A program made the translations under genes and the position numbers. The notes below the pieces were generated by a model. That model was not told the DNA's origin and searched no databases. It worked only from the letters and a program-made list of their open reading frames with translations. Shown here piece after piece: positions 1-6,371 of a DNA stretch of 7,631 bases. This DNA comes from an uncultured beta proteobacterium. Lineage in GTDB: Bacteria; Pseudomonadota; Gammaproteobacteria; Burkholderiales; Burkholderiaceae. Every line of letters starts with the position of its first letter. The stretch's first letter is position 1. The DNA lies in assembly GCA_903944255.1 (NCBI GenBank), contig CAJARE010000152.1, forward strand, positions 1-7,631, in the 5' to 3' direction.

Positions 1-308
1 ATGACAATAAGAATCGGGTAAAGAGAAATTTATTGGTTTTCATACGCCCTTATGTTTTACGGGACAAGAACCAAGCAGATGAAATTACGAATAATCGCTT
101 AAGTGTCATGCAGGGCAAAGAAGACCAATTTAAGCAATTACCAATGCTTCTCCCTAAAGAAACGAATATGCCAAATATTAGTGAAGCTGAGGCGCCGCTC
201 ATTCCGCCAAGATTACCAGCCAATACTATTAATACCAATCCAGCAATGTCTCGTCCGCCAGCACCTGGACCATCTGGCGCTGCAACGAGTACTGTGCCTA
301 CTCAGTAA
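1..308 (+). CDS. gspD: Type II secretion secretin GspD, C-terminal end only
   Basis: This is the 3' end of a gene entering from the left; the open frame has its first full codon at base 3. The motif RNLLVFIRPYVLRD near the start is the hallmark end of the secretin domain of GspD/PulD proteins, which form the multimeric outer-membrane channel of the type II secretion system. After it comes a short polar region and a tail of about 45 residues rich in Pro, Ala and Ser, which looks disordered. In family members the segment after the secretin core carries the S-domain that binds a pilotin; whether this tail does so cannot be told. The TTG at base 33 is internal and is not the start. The next gene, gspE, begins two bases after the stop, so the two are probably co-transcribed and translationally coupled. 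The assignment rests on the motif together with the gspE-gspF context. Confidence 0.88.
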   Translation, partial: DNKNRVKRNLLVFIRPYVLRDKNQADEITNNRLSVMQGKEDQFKQLPMLLPKETNMPNISEAEAPLIPPRLPANTINTNPAMSRPPAPGPSGAATSTVPTQ

Positions 309-310
309 TC

Positions 311-1735
311 ATGTTGCGCATACCTTTTGCTTACGCTAGAGATCATCAAGTCTTGCTGAAGAGGCAATCTATCAGCGATGCTGCTGGTCAGGAAAAAGAT
401 GTTTTTACCTTAATTCATAGCCCCGCAACAGATCTTTCTATTCTTCATGAGATATGTCGTATGGTGGGTTCTGTTAAGCGAGTTGAGAAGTCAAGTGACG
501 AGGTGATGGAGGCAATAAATGCCACATATTCACAGGGTGATTTAGATGCATCCCAGGTACTGGATGAGGTGGAAGATACGCTAGATTTATCGCGCTTATT
601 ACAAGAGATGCCGGTTTCAATGGATTTGCTAGAGACCAATGATGATGCACCCGTCATTCGAATGATTAATAGCATCTTAAAGCAAGCAATTCATGCTGAA
701 GCATCTGATATTCATTTAGAGGCATTTGAACGTAAGTCGGTTGTACGCTTTAGGGTTGATGGAAATCTTCGTGATGTTGTGGATATGCGTAGAGACTTGC
801 ATGCTGCACTAGTATCACGCATCAAAATTATGGCCTCTCTAGATATTGCAGAGAAGCGGATGCCGCAAGATGGACGAATCTCGCTACGTATCGGTGGAAA
901 AGCAATTGATGTTCGGGTATCCACTTTGCCTACATCCCATGGCGAGCGAGTCGTCATGCGTTTATTAGAAAAGAACTACGAGCGTTTAGATTTAAAAACG
1001 CTTGGAATGGCTGAGGATACATTTACCAGTTTTGATCAACTGATTAATCGACCTCATGGCATTGTTTTGGTTACCGGTCCAACTGGAAGTGGAAAAACAA
1101 CTACTTTGTATGGCGCCTTGTTACGACTGCGCAATAAAACCAACAACATCATGACGGTGGAAGATCCAATTGAATATAACTTGGATGGCATTGGGCAAAC
1201 TCAAGTGAATCCTCGTATTGATATGAACTTTGCTAGGGCATTGAGGGCTATCTTGCGTCAAGATCCCGACATTGTGATGATAGGGGAGATACGAGATATC
1301 GAAACTGCTCAGATTGCTGTTCAGGCCTCTCTTACTGGTCACTTAGTGCTGGCAACTCTACATACCAATGATGCGCCTTCAGCAGTAACGCGTTTAATTG
1401 ACATGGGTATTGAACCCTTTTTATTGTCTTCCACCTTACTCGGTGTTTTAGGTCAGAGGTTAATTCGCTTGAAATGCCAGGCCTGTCAAGGGGCTGGATG
1501 TGCGACCTGCGGTGAATCAGGCTACAGCGGTAGGGCAGGAATATATGAGCTAATGAGCACGAATGAAACCATTAAAGAACTGATTCACAATCGAGTTCCA
1601 GAGAGTGAGATTCGTAAGCAGGCTACTGCGAATGGCATGAGAAGTCTTGCTGAAGATTGTCAAAGATGGGTTAATTCAGGACAGACGACCATTGAAGAAA
1701 AGCTACGTGTCACTGGCGCGGTTCAATTAGATTAG
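311..1735 (+). CDS. gspE: Type II secretion assembly ATPase GspE
   Basis: A 474-residue cytoplasmic hexameric ATPase that powers pseudopilus assembly in type II secretion. Residues 1 to about 100 form a short N-terminal domain of the kind that docks on GspL. From about 110 comes the PAS-like N2 domain (ASDIHLE, then FRVDGNLRD), followed by the RecA-like domain. The Walker A motif GPTGSGKTT has its lysine at 262, the Asp box VEDPIE is at 283-288, Walker B DIVMIGEIRD is at 320-329, and the His box GHLVLATLHTND is at 343-354. All catalytic motifs look intact. The C-terminal zinc module is unusually compact: two CxxC pairs at 389/392 and 397/400 are separated by only four residues, where many GspE proteins have a loop of tens of residues. 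The protein is a little shorter than the usual 490-560 residues, partly for this reason. The start has no clear ribosome site and lies two bases after gspD, which suggests coupling. The PilB-type alternative is disfavoured by the gspD and gspF neighbours. Confidence 0.97.
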   Translation: MLRIPFAYARDHQVLLKRQSISDAAGQEKDVFTLIHSPATDLSILHEICRMVGSVKRVEKSSDEVMEAINATYSQGDLDASQVLDEVEDTLDLSRLLQEMPVSMDLLETNDDAPVIRMINSILKQAIHAEASDIHLEAFERKSVVRFRVDGNLRDVVDMRRDLHAALVSRIKIMASLDIAEKRMPQDGRISLRIGGKAIDVRVSTLPTSHGERVVMRLLEKNYERLDLKTLGMAEDTFTSFDQLINRPHGIVLVTGPTGSGKTTTLYGALLRLRNKTNNIMTVEDPIEYNLDGIGQTQVNPRIDMNFARALRAILRQDPDIVMIGEIRDIETAQIAVQASLTGHLVLATLHTNDAPSAVTRLIDMGIEPFLLSSTLLGVLGQRLIRLKCQACQGAGCATCGESGYSGRAGIYELMSTNETIKELIHNRVPESEIRKQATANGMRSLAEDCQRWVNSGQTTIEEKLRVTGAVQLD

Positions 1736-1749
1736 CGAACTACATTTAT

Positions 1750-2970
1750 ATGGCACGCTATCGTTTTGAAGCACTAACCTATGCTGGTAAAAGCGAGCGT
1801 GGAACTGCGGAGGGCGACAGCATTCGTGCGATCCGCCAGCAGTTGCTACTAAAGCAATTGGTGCCAGTCAGTATTGAGCCCGAAACGCAGTGGGGTAAGA
1901 CCTATTTTTGGCAATACTTTTTTTCTGAGAATAAACCCCTTACTCGCAATGAACTCTCATTGATCACTAAGCAGTTTGCTTTACTGGTTCGCTCCGGCGT
2001 GCAAATTGATGAAGCCCTGATGATTCTCTCAGATGAAAGCTCTAAAAAGCATGTTAAAAATGTTTTGCAATCAGTTGTTTCTGAATTACGCTCTGGTTTA
2101 TCTTTATCGCAAGCAGTTGCTACTCAGGAACAAAGTTTTGATCCGCTTTATCAGGGTGCAGTGGCCGCCGCAGAGCAATCTGGGATGATGGGTAAAGTGC
2201 TCACCCAGCTGGCAGAGTTCTTGGAAAAGCGCCAAGCCTTAAAACAAAAAGCATTGGCCGCCTTGGCTTACCCGGCGATGTTGACTGGCGTTTCCTTTAT
2301 GGTGATTTTATTTCTGATGACCTATGTAGTGCCACAAATTGCAAGAGTATTTCAGAGTACTAAACAGACTTTGCCATTCACCACTCGGTTTGTTCTGGGA
2401 TTCTCTAATTTCTTAGTCGATTGGGGATGGTTATTGGCGATTGTTATTGCAGCTAGCATTTATTTTGCTAGAAAGGCACTTCAGCGGAGCGATATTCGCT
2501 TGGGTTTTGATCGCTTTGTTCTGAATCTGCCGGTATTGGGTCCATTACTCCTGGGATTTGAAACAGCGCGATTTGCAAATACGATGGCAATGCTGGTTAG
2601 CGCAAATGTACCCATCTTGGCAGCCCTCAAAAGTGGCCGCAATACTTTGAGTAATCATGTCTTGCGTGAAGCAATCGATTCGACTGAGATTCGCCTGCGT
2701 GAGGGTTCTAGTTTGTCTCGCGCGCTGGGCAGTCAGGGTGTGTTCTCACCTATTTTGATTCATCTGATCCGCTCGGGAGAGGCATCAGGAAAATTAGGTG
2801 AAATGCTAAAGTTCGGCGCTGAAAATGCAGAACTTGAGGCAGAGCAAAAGACCAAAATATTCACAAGCCTTTTAGAGCCGATTCTCATTTTATTAATGGG
2901 TCTTTTGGTGCTGGGAATTGTGATGGCAGTAATGCAGCCTATTTTAGAAATGAATTCGTCGATCCGTTGA
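1750..2970 (+). CDS. gspF: Type II secretion inner-membrane platform protein GspF
   Basis: A 406-residue polytopic protein of the GspF/PilC family, the inner-membrane platform that contacts GspE and helps extract and add pseudopilins. It starts with the family-typical MARYRFEALTYAGK and has two repeated cytoplasmic GspF domains, roughly 70-170 and 270-370. The first repeat is recognised by FALLVRSGV and AAEQSGMMGKVL, the second by FANTMAMLVSANVP and SGEASGKLGEML. Three membrane segments are visible at about 174-197, 225-241 and 376-398. Length and layout match the family. The gene lies 14 bases after gspE and is followed 17 bases later by an M23 peptidase gene rather than a recognisable pseudopilin gene. 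The ribosome site is weak, in line with expression as an internal operon gene. Confidence 0.97.
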   Translation: MARYRFEALTYAGKSERGTAEGDSIRAIRQQLLLKQLVPVSIEPETQWGKTYFWQYFFSENKPLTRNELSLITKQFALLVRSGVQIDEALMILSDESSKKHVKNVLQSVVSELRSGLSLSQAVATQEQSFDPLYQGAVAAAEQSGMMGKVLTQLAEFLEKRQALKQKALAALAYPAMLTGVSFMVILFLMTYVVPQIARVFQSTKQTLPFTTRFVLGFSNFLVDWGWLLAIVIAASIYFARKALQRSDIRLGFDRFVLNLPVLGPLLLGFETARFANTMAMLVSANVPILAALKSGRNTLSNHVLREAIDSTEIRLREGSSLSRALGSQGVFSPILIHLIRSGEASGKLGEMLKFGAENAELEAEQKTKIFTSLLEPILILLMGLLVLGIVMAVMQPILEMNSSIR

Positions 2971-2987
2971 TCAGTAAGCGAGGCAAT

Positions 2988-3872
2988 ATGCAAATATTAT
3001 TAATGACTAGTCCCACTGCTCCAGTGAGAGAGTTTCATCTATCAAGGCGGCAGATCGTCATCGGTCTGATAGCAATACTATTGTTCCTAGTGGGAATCAA
3101 TTGGATGATCGCCTCAATCATCAATCAAACACGCGATACAGTTCTTTTTATCAAGCACTCTAATGGGTTTGATGTAAAAACAACTTACCTTAAAGACTCT
3201 GATTACGAGCATAAGTTACATGAGTTACAGGCACGACTAGAAGAAGCCCAGATTAATTTAAATCAACTAGCAGCATTAAAGGAAAAGTTAAAGCAGTTTA
3301 CTAATTCAGATAGTTCCCCCGTCTCTTCTGATGTATCTGCTGCACAAGGGGGTCCTTTAAGGCTGGTGCGTCAATTGGATTCTGACCAAGATTCCTATGG
3401 AATCAGATTAGACCGCACCTTAGAGCAATCGATTGGTTTAAGCGCTCAGGTCTCAGAGTTGCGCAAAGCCTTTACGCAAACTCAAGTTGCTCTTAAGAAC
3501 TCGCCTTCTGGATTGCCCCTCCCATTTGAAGTAGCAGCCTCAAGTGGATTAGGGTATCGCATTGATCCCTTTACGAACCAACTTGCTTGGCATGACGGAA
3601 CCGATTTTCCAGCACCAATAGGGACACCCATCTTGGCAACCGCCAATGGCATTGTGATTAAAGCCGGGTGGGGCGGTGACTATGGAAATATGGTGGAAGT
3701 AAGACACCCTAATGGATACGTTACGCGTTACGCCCATGCACAAGAGCTATCAGTACAAGTAGGGCAAGCAGTAAAGAAATCGCAAGTGATTGGCAAATCA
3801 GGGTCTACAGGACGCTCGACAGGTCCACATCTGCATTACGAGGTATTGCGCAATGGAATACCAGCCAGCTAG
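2988..3872 (+). CDS. Membrane-anchored M23 (LytM-type) zinc endopeptidase, C-terminus clipped
   Basis: A 294-residue peptidoglycan peptidase family protein. The ATG at 2988 was chosen because a GAGG sequence sits four bases upstream and MQILLMTSPTA is a sensible start; a TTG at 2967 in the same frame overlaps the gspF stop and is less likely. Residues 1-21 are cytoplasmic, 22-45 form one membrane anchor, about 72-105 are a heptad-like coiled coil, and the M23 domain runs from about 180 to the end. The zinc and catalytic residues are present: H202 and D206 (HxGxD), H250 (YAH), and H281/H283 (HLH). The family cleaves cross-links in the cell-wall peptide, so an active periplasmic enzyme is expected. 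The frame stops at TAG right after RNGIPAS, whereas related proteins usually continue with a few more residues of the form xxPARFL; such a tail lies in the next frame. Similar anchored M23 proteins occur elsewhere in Burkholderiales genomes, and its position after gspF may be functional or accidental. Confidence 0.9.
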   Translation: MQILLMTSPTAPVREFHLSRRQIVIGLIAILLFLVGINWMIASIINQTRDTVLFIKHSNGFDVKTTYLKDSDYEHKLHELQARLEEAQINLNQLAALKEKLKQFTNSDSSPVSSDVSAAQGGPLRLVRQLDSDQDSYGIRLDRTLEQSIGLSAQVSELRKAFTQTQVALKNSPSGLPLPFEVAASSGLGYRIDPFTNQLAWHDGTDFPAPIGTPILATANGIVIKAGWGGDYGNMVEVRHPNGYVTRYAHAQELSVQVGQAVKKSQVIGKSGSTGRSTGPHLHYEVLRNGIPAS

Positions 3873-3915
3873 AGTTTTGCTGCGCTTGGCCTTAACAGCT
3901 TTATTTGCTTCCTAA
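3865..3915 (+). other. Out-of-frame remnant of the M23 peptidase C-terminal tail
   Basis: Reading from base 3865 in the frame one base over from the M23 gene gives PARVLLRLALTALFAS followed by TAA. PAR-V/F-L directly after an NGxPxx segment is how many betaproteobacterial M23 proteins end, so this is most simply the original C-terminus, lost from the frame. Loss of five bases from an ancestral Pro-Ala-Asn-Pro-Ala coding stretch would give the present sequence and frame. That ancestor is inferred. A sequencing error at this point is the main alternative. Confidence 0.6.
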
Positions 3916-3975
3916 GGCATACACATTCCCTCATATCAAAGGCGTTGAAAGTGCTAGCTATTTTTAGATCAATAG

Positions 3976-4164
3976 TCAGCGGCTGAGTTGCAGGCGCATC
4001 GCGGCCTGATGCTGAACTGTTGTCAATGTAGGCCCACGTCCAACGGATTCAAAGACTTGTCCATACAGATCACTCATTATTTGTGGCGATTTATGAGTGG
4101 AGCTAGCTAAAAAAATGGACAGTAAAAATAGTATTGAGAAAAAAGCAGGAGAGCTATTAAACAT
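3976..4164 (-). other. Candidate small secreted or membrane peptide ORF, weakly supported
   Basis: A 62-codon minus-strand frame from ATG (complement of 4162-4164) to TGA (complement of 3976-3978). The start of the product is hydrophobic (AFFSILFLLSIFLASS), like a signal peptide or membrane segment. The second half is polar and could also be read from an internal Met (MSDLYGQVFESVGRG). A purine-rich GAGAG lies a few bases upstream of the first ATG. Against it are its short length, the lack of a recognisable family, and overlap of its 5' end with the diverged repeat on the other strand. It could be a real small gene, a decayed gene end, or chance. Confidence 0.22.
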
Positions 4165-4214
4165 GAGGCTCTCAAGCCATCCATTGCTGATCTAAATGTG
4201 GACGCAACATCAGG
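4115..4214 (+). repeat. Diverged long-range direct repeat, copy 1
   Basis: This segment aligns without net gaps to 7366-7465. By hand count about two thirds of the 100 positions match. The strongest parts are the first ten bases (ATGRACAGTA), a GAGAGC block, and the end, where TGATCTAAATGTG-like sequence is almost identical. In one shared frame both copies can be read as K-x-S-I-x-D-L-N-V, with several differences at silent positions, so the repeat may descend from a coding sequence. Neither copy now has a usable gene. It lies about 100 bases upstream of the first lipoprotein gene. Confidence 0.6.
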
Positions 4215-4289
4215 TGTATTTGGTGGTTCTGGATGTTAGCCTGACTTCCAATAATCAAAATAACAATATTTAAGAAGTTGCCACGCAAA

Positions 4290-4428
4290 CGAAAAATAGT
4301 AGGATAAAAAAATGATTTTGAATGGAGCTACTTCACAGCCACCTAAAACGATCAACCTCAAACTAGGCTTAGCTCTTCTATCAACCGTTATGTTAGCAGC
4401 ATGTGGTGGTGGGGATAGCTCTTCATCT
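4290..4428 (+). repeat. Conserved leader of lipoprotein gene 1 (direct repeat with 5142-5280)
   Basis: The ribosome-site region, start codon, signal peptide, lipobox and first Ser-rich codons match those of the downstream gene at about 91% (13 differences in 139 positions by hand count). Similarity drops sharply after the Ser-rich stretch. Several differences are silent third-position changes. This is the leader half of a tandem duplication. Confidence 0.85.
4301..4304 (+). promoter_or_regulatory. Ribosome binding site of lipoprotein gene 1
   Basis: AGGA lies seven bases before the ATG, separated from it by TAAAAAA. It fixes the start at 4312. The same layout is conserved before the second lipoprotein gene. 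Confidence 0.7.
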
Positions 4429-5073
4429 AGCTCTCCAACATTAAATTTAAATTCAGCATGGGAGAAACATGTTGTAGGAGGTAGCTCAGTAACAGGTGCG
4501 ATTAGCGGTTACTGCCAAGGCACCAGAGTATGGACTCTGACTTCTACCTACTCAGGAACTACTCTTGATGGCAAACCGGCAATAATTTCCAACGAATATG
4601 AGACCGATTTCATGGCTGCGGACTCTAATAAATTTTGCACGACATATTTATATAATAGCAATGATGGTGGTAAGGTGTATCAAAGTTATTATGATCCCAA
4701 GACCTATGTCCCTATCAGTAGCGGCAGCAATCCTCCTACTACCGTTTACTTAAACCAAGTTCCCTTCCCAAATTCAGTTTCTGCTGGATCATCAGGCATC
4801 TGGCATAACACCGTTACCTATGAAAACGGGGTACCGGCAGCCTCAGGTGTCCAGACCTGGTCAGTTACGGCAGATACTCCAACTACCCTGATGCTTATTA
4901 CGAATGATAAAGCATATACGTATGTTGGCAATCAATTGCTTTATAACCAAACCAACTATTACCGTCTTAATGCCGACAACACACTAACGAATTTACGTAA
5001 AAATATACAGCCAACCGCATTACTTACAGGTAACGGCGATCAGAATATTGATGAGGTCTATCAGCAACCATGA
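4312..5073 (+). CDS. Secreted lipoprotein of unknown family, first of a tandem pair
   Basis: A 253-residue protein with a lipoprotein signal peptide: a somewhat long polar N-terminus (1-17), a hydrophobic core LGLALLSTVM, and the lipobox LAAC with the lipidated cysteine at 31. GGGDSSSSSSP after it is a flexible tether. The +2 residue is Gly rather than Asp, so under the enterobacterial Lol rule transport to the outer membrane would be expected; that rule may not hold here. The mature part, about 50-253, is rich in Thr, Ser, Asn, Tyr and Gly, as in extracellular beta-rich proteins. It has two cysteines (68 and 109) also present in the neighbour with the same spacing, probably a disulfide. Conserved blocks shared with the neighbour include YSGTT, DPP/NPP-x-x-VY, TWSV-x-ADTP and YRLNADNTLT. 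I recognise no known domain. A strong ribosome site supports the start. It lies 90 bases from the second copy. Confidence 0.85.
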   Translation: MILNGATSQPPKTINLKLGLALLSTVMLAACGGGDSSSSSSPTLNLNSAWEKHVVGGSSVTGAISGYCQGTRVWTLTSTYSGTTLDGKPAIISNEYETDFMAADSNKFCTTYLYNSNDGGKVYQSYYDPKTYVPISSGSNPPTTVYLNQVPFPNSVSAGSSGIWHNTVTYENGVPAASGVQTWSVTADTPTTLMLITNDKAYTYVGNQLLYNQTNYYRLNADNTLTNLRKNIQPTALLTGNGDQNIDEVYQQP

Positions 5074-5141
5074 TATGGGCTCAAAGCGAGTCATCTAACG
5101 ATTACAAAAAAATATCGCCTTCTTAAAAGTAAGCATATTAA

Positions 5142-5280
5142 CGAACAATAATAGGGTAAAAAAATGTTTTTGAATGGAGCTACTTCACAGCTACTTAAAA
5201 CGACTAACCTCAAACTGGGCTTAGCTCTTCTATCAACTGTTATGTTGGCAGCATGTGGTGGTGGAGATAACTCTTCATCT
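5142..5280 (+). repeat. Conserved leader of lipoprotein gene 2 (direct repeat with 4290-4428)
   Basis: Second copy of the leader repeat, at an offset of 852 bases. It covers the end of the intergenic spacer, the ribosome site, start codon, signal peptide, lipobox and Ser-rich tether. Further upstream the two spacers share only patchy similarity. Confidence 0.85.
5153..5156 (+). promoter_or_regulatory. Ribosome binding site of lipoprotein gene 2
   Basis: AGGG lies seven bases before the ATG, with the same TAAAAAA spacer as in the first copy. It supports the start at 5164 and suggests that the second gene is translated independently rather than by coupling. Confidence 0.65.
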
Positions 5281-5928
5281 TACTCAAGCCCAACCTTAAA
5301 CTTAAATGCTGCTGAGAGATCCTATGTTACAGGGGGTTACTCGACAAATGCGGTCATTAGTGGCGATTGCCAAGGCACTAAATTACAAAATACTTCAGCG
5401 ACATATTCAGGTACGACCTATGCTGGTCTTCCGGCTTTAATTGGTAATGAAACGGAAATAGATTTTCTTGTTCCTAATTCATCTCCATTTTGTAGTGCTT
5501 TCTACAACAGTAATGGTGGGCAAGGTCAAGTTGAAAAGATTTTTTGGGATCCTACAACTATCAATCTGATGACTGATGGGGCTGATCCACCGAATTACGT
5601 CTATTCAAATCTACAATCCTTTCCAAGTGCGGTAACTGCTGGAAGTCAGGGCACCGCTTCTACATACATAAACTATTATGGAACTTCGAAGCCCGTGACG
5701 ACAGGTGCGTTAACTTGGTCGGTCGTTGCAGATACGCCTTCCACCCTCCTATGGGTTACCGTTGATGAAGCAACACTCATTGCAACGGGTAAGCTTGCTT
5801 ATACCAGCACTACAACATATCGTATCAATGCTAACAATACGCTCACGGCCCTGTTTAAAGTCATCGAGTTATATAGTGGATTTACTGGGGGTGCAGGGGA
5901 TTTCACTATTAATGAAACATATCAATAA
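5164..5928 (+). CDS. Secreted lipoprotein of unknown family, second of a tandem pair
   Basis: A 254-residue paralogue of the preceding gene, with the same layout and almost the same length. The signal peptide and lipobox LAAC (lipidated cysteine 31) are nearly identical to the first copy, followed by GGGDNSSSYSSP. The mature domain has diverged strongly but aligns along its length. Cysteines 69 and 110 keep the 41-residue spacing seen in the first copy, and the blocks CQGT, ATYSGTT, LTWSVVADTPSTL and TYRINANNTLT are shared. It is Thr/Ser/Asn/Tyr-rich, consistent with an exposed beta-rich fold. The products are probably anchored in the outer membrane, in the same place as their partner. Differing ligand or surface specificity is a reasonable guess given the fast body divergence. 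The next gene starts 51 bases downstream with no terminator seen between them. No known family was recognised. Confidence 0.85.
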   Translation: MFLNGATSQLLKTTNLKLGLALLSTVMLAACGGGDNSSSYSSPTLNLNAAERSYVTGGYSTNAVISGDCQGTKLQNTSATYSGTTYAGLPALIGNETEIDFLVPNSSPFCSAFYNSNGGQGQVEKIFWDPTTINLMTDGADPPNYVYSNLQSFPSAVTAGSQGTASTYINYYGTSKPVTTGALTWSVVADTPSTLLWVTVDEATLIATGKLAYTSTTTYRINANNTLTALFKVIELYSGFTGGAGDFTINETYQ

Positions 5929-5979
5929 TGAAAGTAATCAGTATCATGATCTATGAATAAGTTAAATTGACCATATACA

Positions 5980-6363
5980 GTGAATAAAAGACTCTCAATT
6001 AGCCTAATTTTTTTTATGTGTTCATTCGCTTTTAATGTTGCATATGGGGCTCAAATTATTTGCGATACAGACGTCAGCAATTCTCAATCTCAATTACGCA
6101 TTGAGTCCAATGATGATATTTATGCCGTTTCAAAAATTGACCTTCCGGGTGGTTTTAGATTAGCTGGACAATATTTGCCAAGTCGGACTAAATTCAAGCT
6201 TTATGTTTATATCAATTCAAAAGACCGGTATGTGCTCCTTAGCGCTCAAGAGTTTATTGTTGACCCTAAGGCTTGCTCTCGTAGCTTTGGTGATAACCTA
6301 GTTTATGGTGAGCCCTATGAAAGAGATCTTTTCTTTCAATGTCGTCAAATTTGTAAAGATTGA
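5980..6363 (+). CDS. Small secreted four-cysteine protein, unknown function
   Basis: A 127-residue protein with a clear Sec signal peptide (MNKRLSISLIFFMCSFAFNVAYGA) probably cut near residue 23 or 24. The mature protein of about 103 residues has four cysteines, at 28, 99, 121 and 125. One sits at the very N-terminus and three cluster at the C-terminus, so two disulfides tying the ends together are likely after export. The middle looks beta-rich (alternating hydrophobics, as in KFKLYVYINSKDRYVLL). I recognise no family. The start is GTG with a poor ribosome site; an in-frame ATG at 5953 runs into TGA after five codons and cannot be the start. The stop TGA at 6361 overlaps the ATG at 6363 of the next frame, which points to translational coupling with the CapA-like gene and a possible functional link. 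A run of eight T (6008-6015) lies inside the signal peptide codons. Confidence 0.78.
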   Translation: MNKRLSISLIFFMCSFAFNVAYGAQIICDTDVSNSQSQLRIESNDDIYAVSKIDLPGGFRLAGQYLPSRTKFKLYVYINSKDRYVLLSAQEFIVDPKACSRSFGDNLVYGEPYERDLFFQCRQICKD

Positions 6364-6371
6364 TGGTAAAT

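Larger units (their letters stand above)
3916..4311. other. Long non-coding stretch between the secretion genes and the lipoprotein cluster
   Basis: About 400 bases without a convincing gene. It contains a weak minus-strand small ORF (3976-4164), one copy of a diverged repeat (4115-4214), a self-complementary AGCTAGCT followed by a run of seven A (4101-4115), and a small GC-rich hairpin (GCATC/GATGC, around 3997-4013). None of these makes a good intrinsic terminator with a stable stem and a U-tract for the upstream genes. The promoter for the lipoprotein genes probably lies in the last 100 bases, but I could not identify a clear -35/-10 pair. Confidence 0.6.

Noticed and set aside
33..308. 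Complete 91-residue gene starting at TTG 33
   Set aside because: The frame is open upstream to base 3 and encodes the secretin motif across the supposed start, so this is the end of gspD.
103..339. A 78-residue ORF bridging gspD and gspE
   Set aside because: It overlaps both real genes in another frame and its product resembles nothing.
2967..3872. Longer M23 peptidase from TTG at 2967
   Set aside because: That start overlaps the gspF stop and adds seven residues without a ribosome site; ATG 2988 has GAGG in front.
4101..4115. AGCTAGCT plus A-run as an intrinsic terminator
   Set aside because: The self-complementary core has no loop and is too short and weak for a stable stem. On the minus strand the T-run would precede the core instead of following it.
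4115..4195. A 26-codon mini-gene starting at the ATG of repeat copy 1
   Set aside because: The matching frame in copy 2 stops after five codons and there is no suitably placed ribosome site, so the shared reading is a different frame.
5726..5956. A 76-residue plus-strand ORF over the end of lipoprotein gene 2
   Set aside because: It lies almost entirely inside the lipoprotein frame and shows no export signal, family or ribosome site; a shadow frame.
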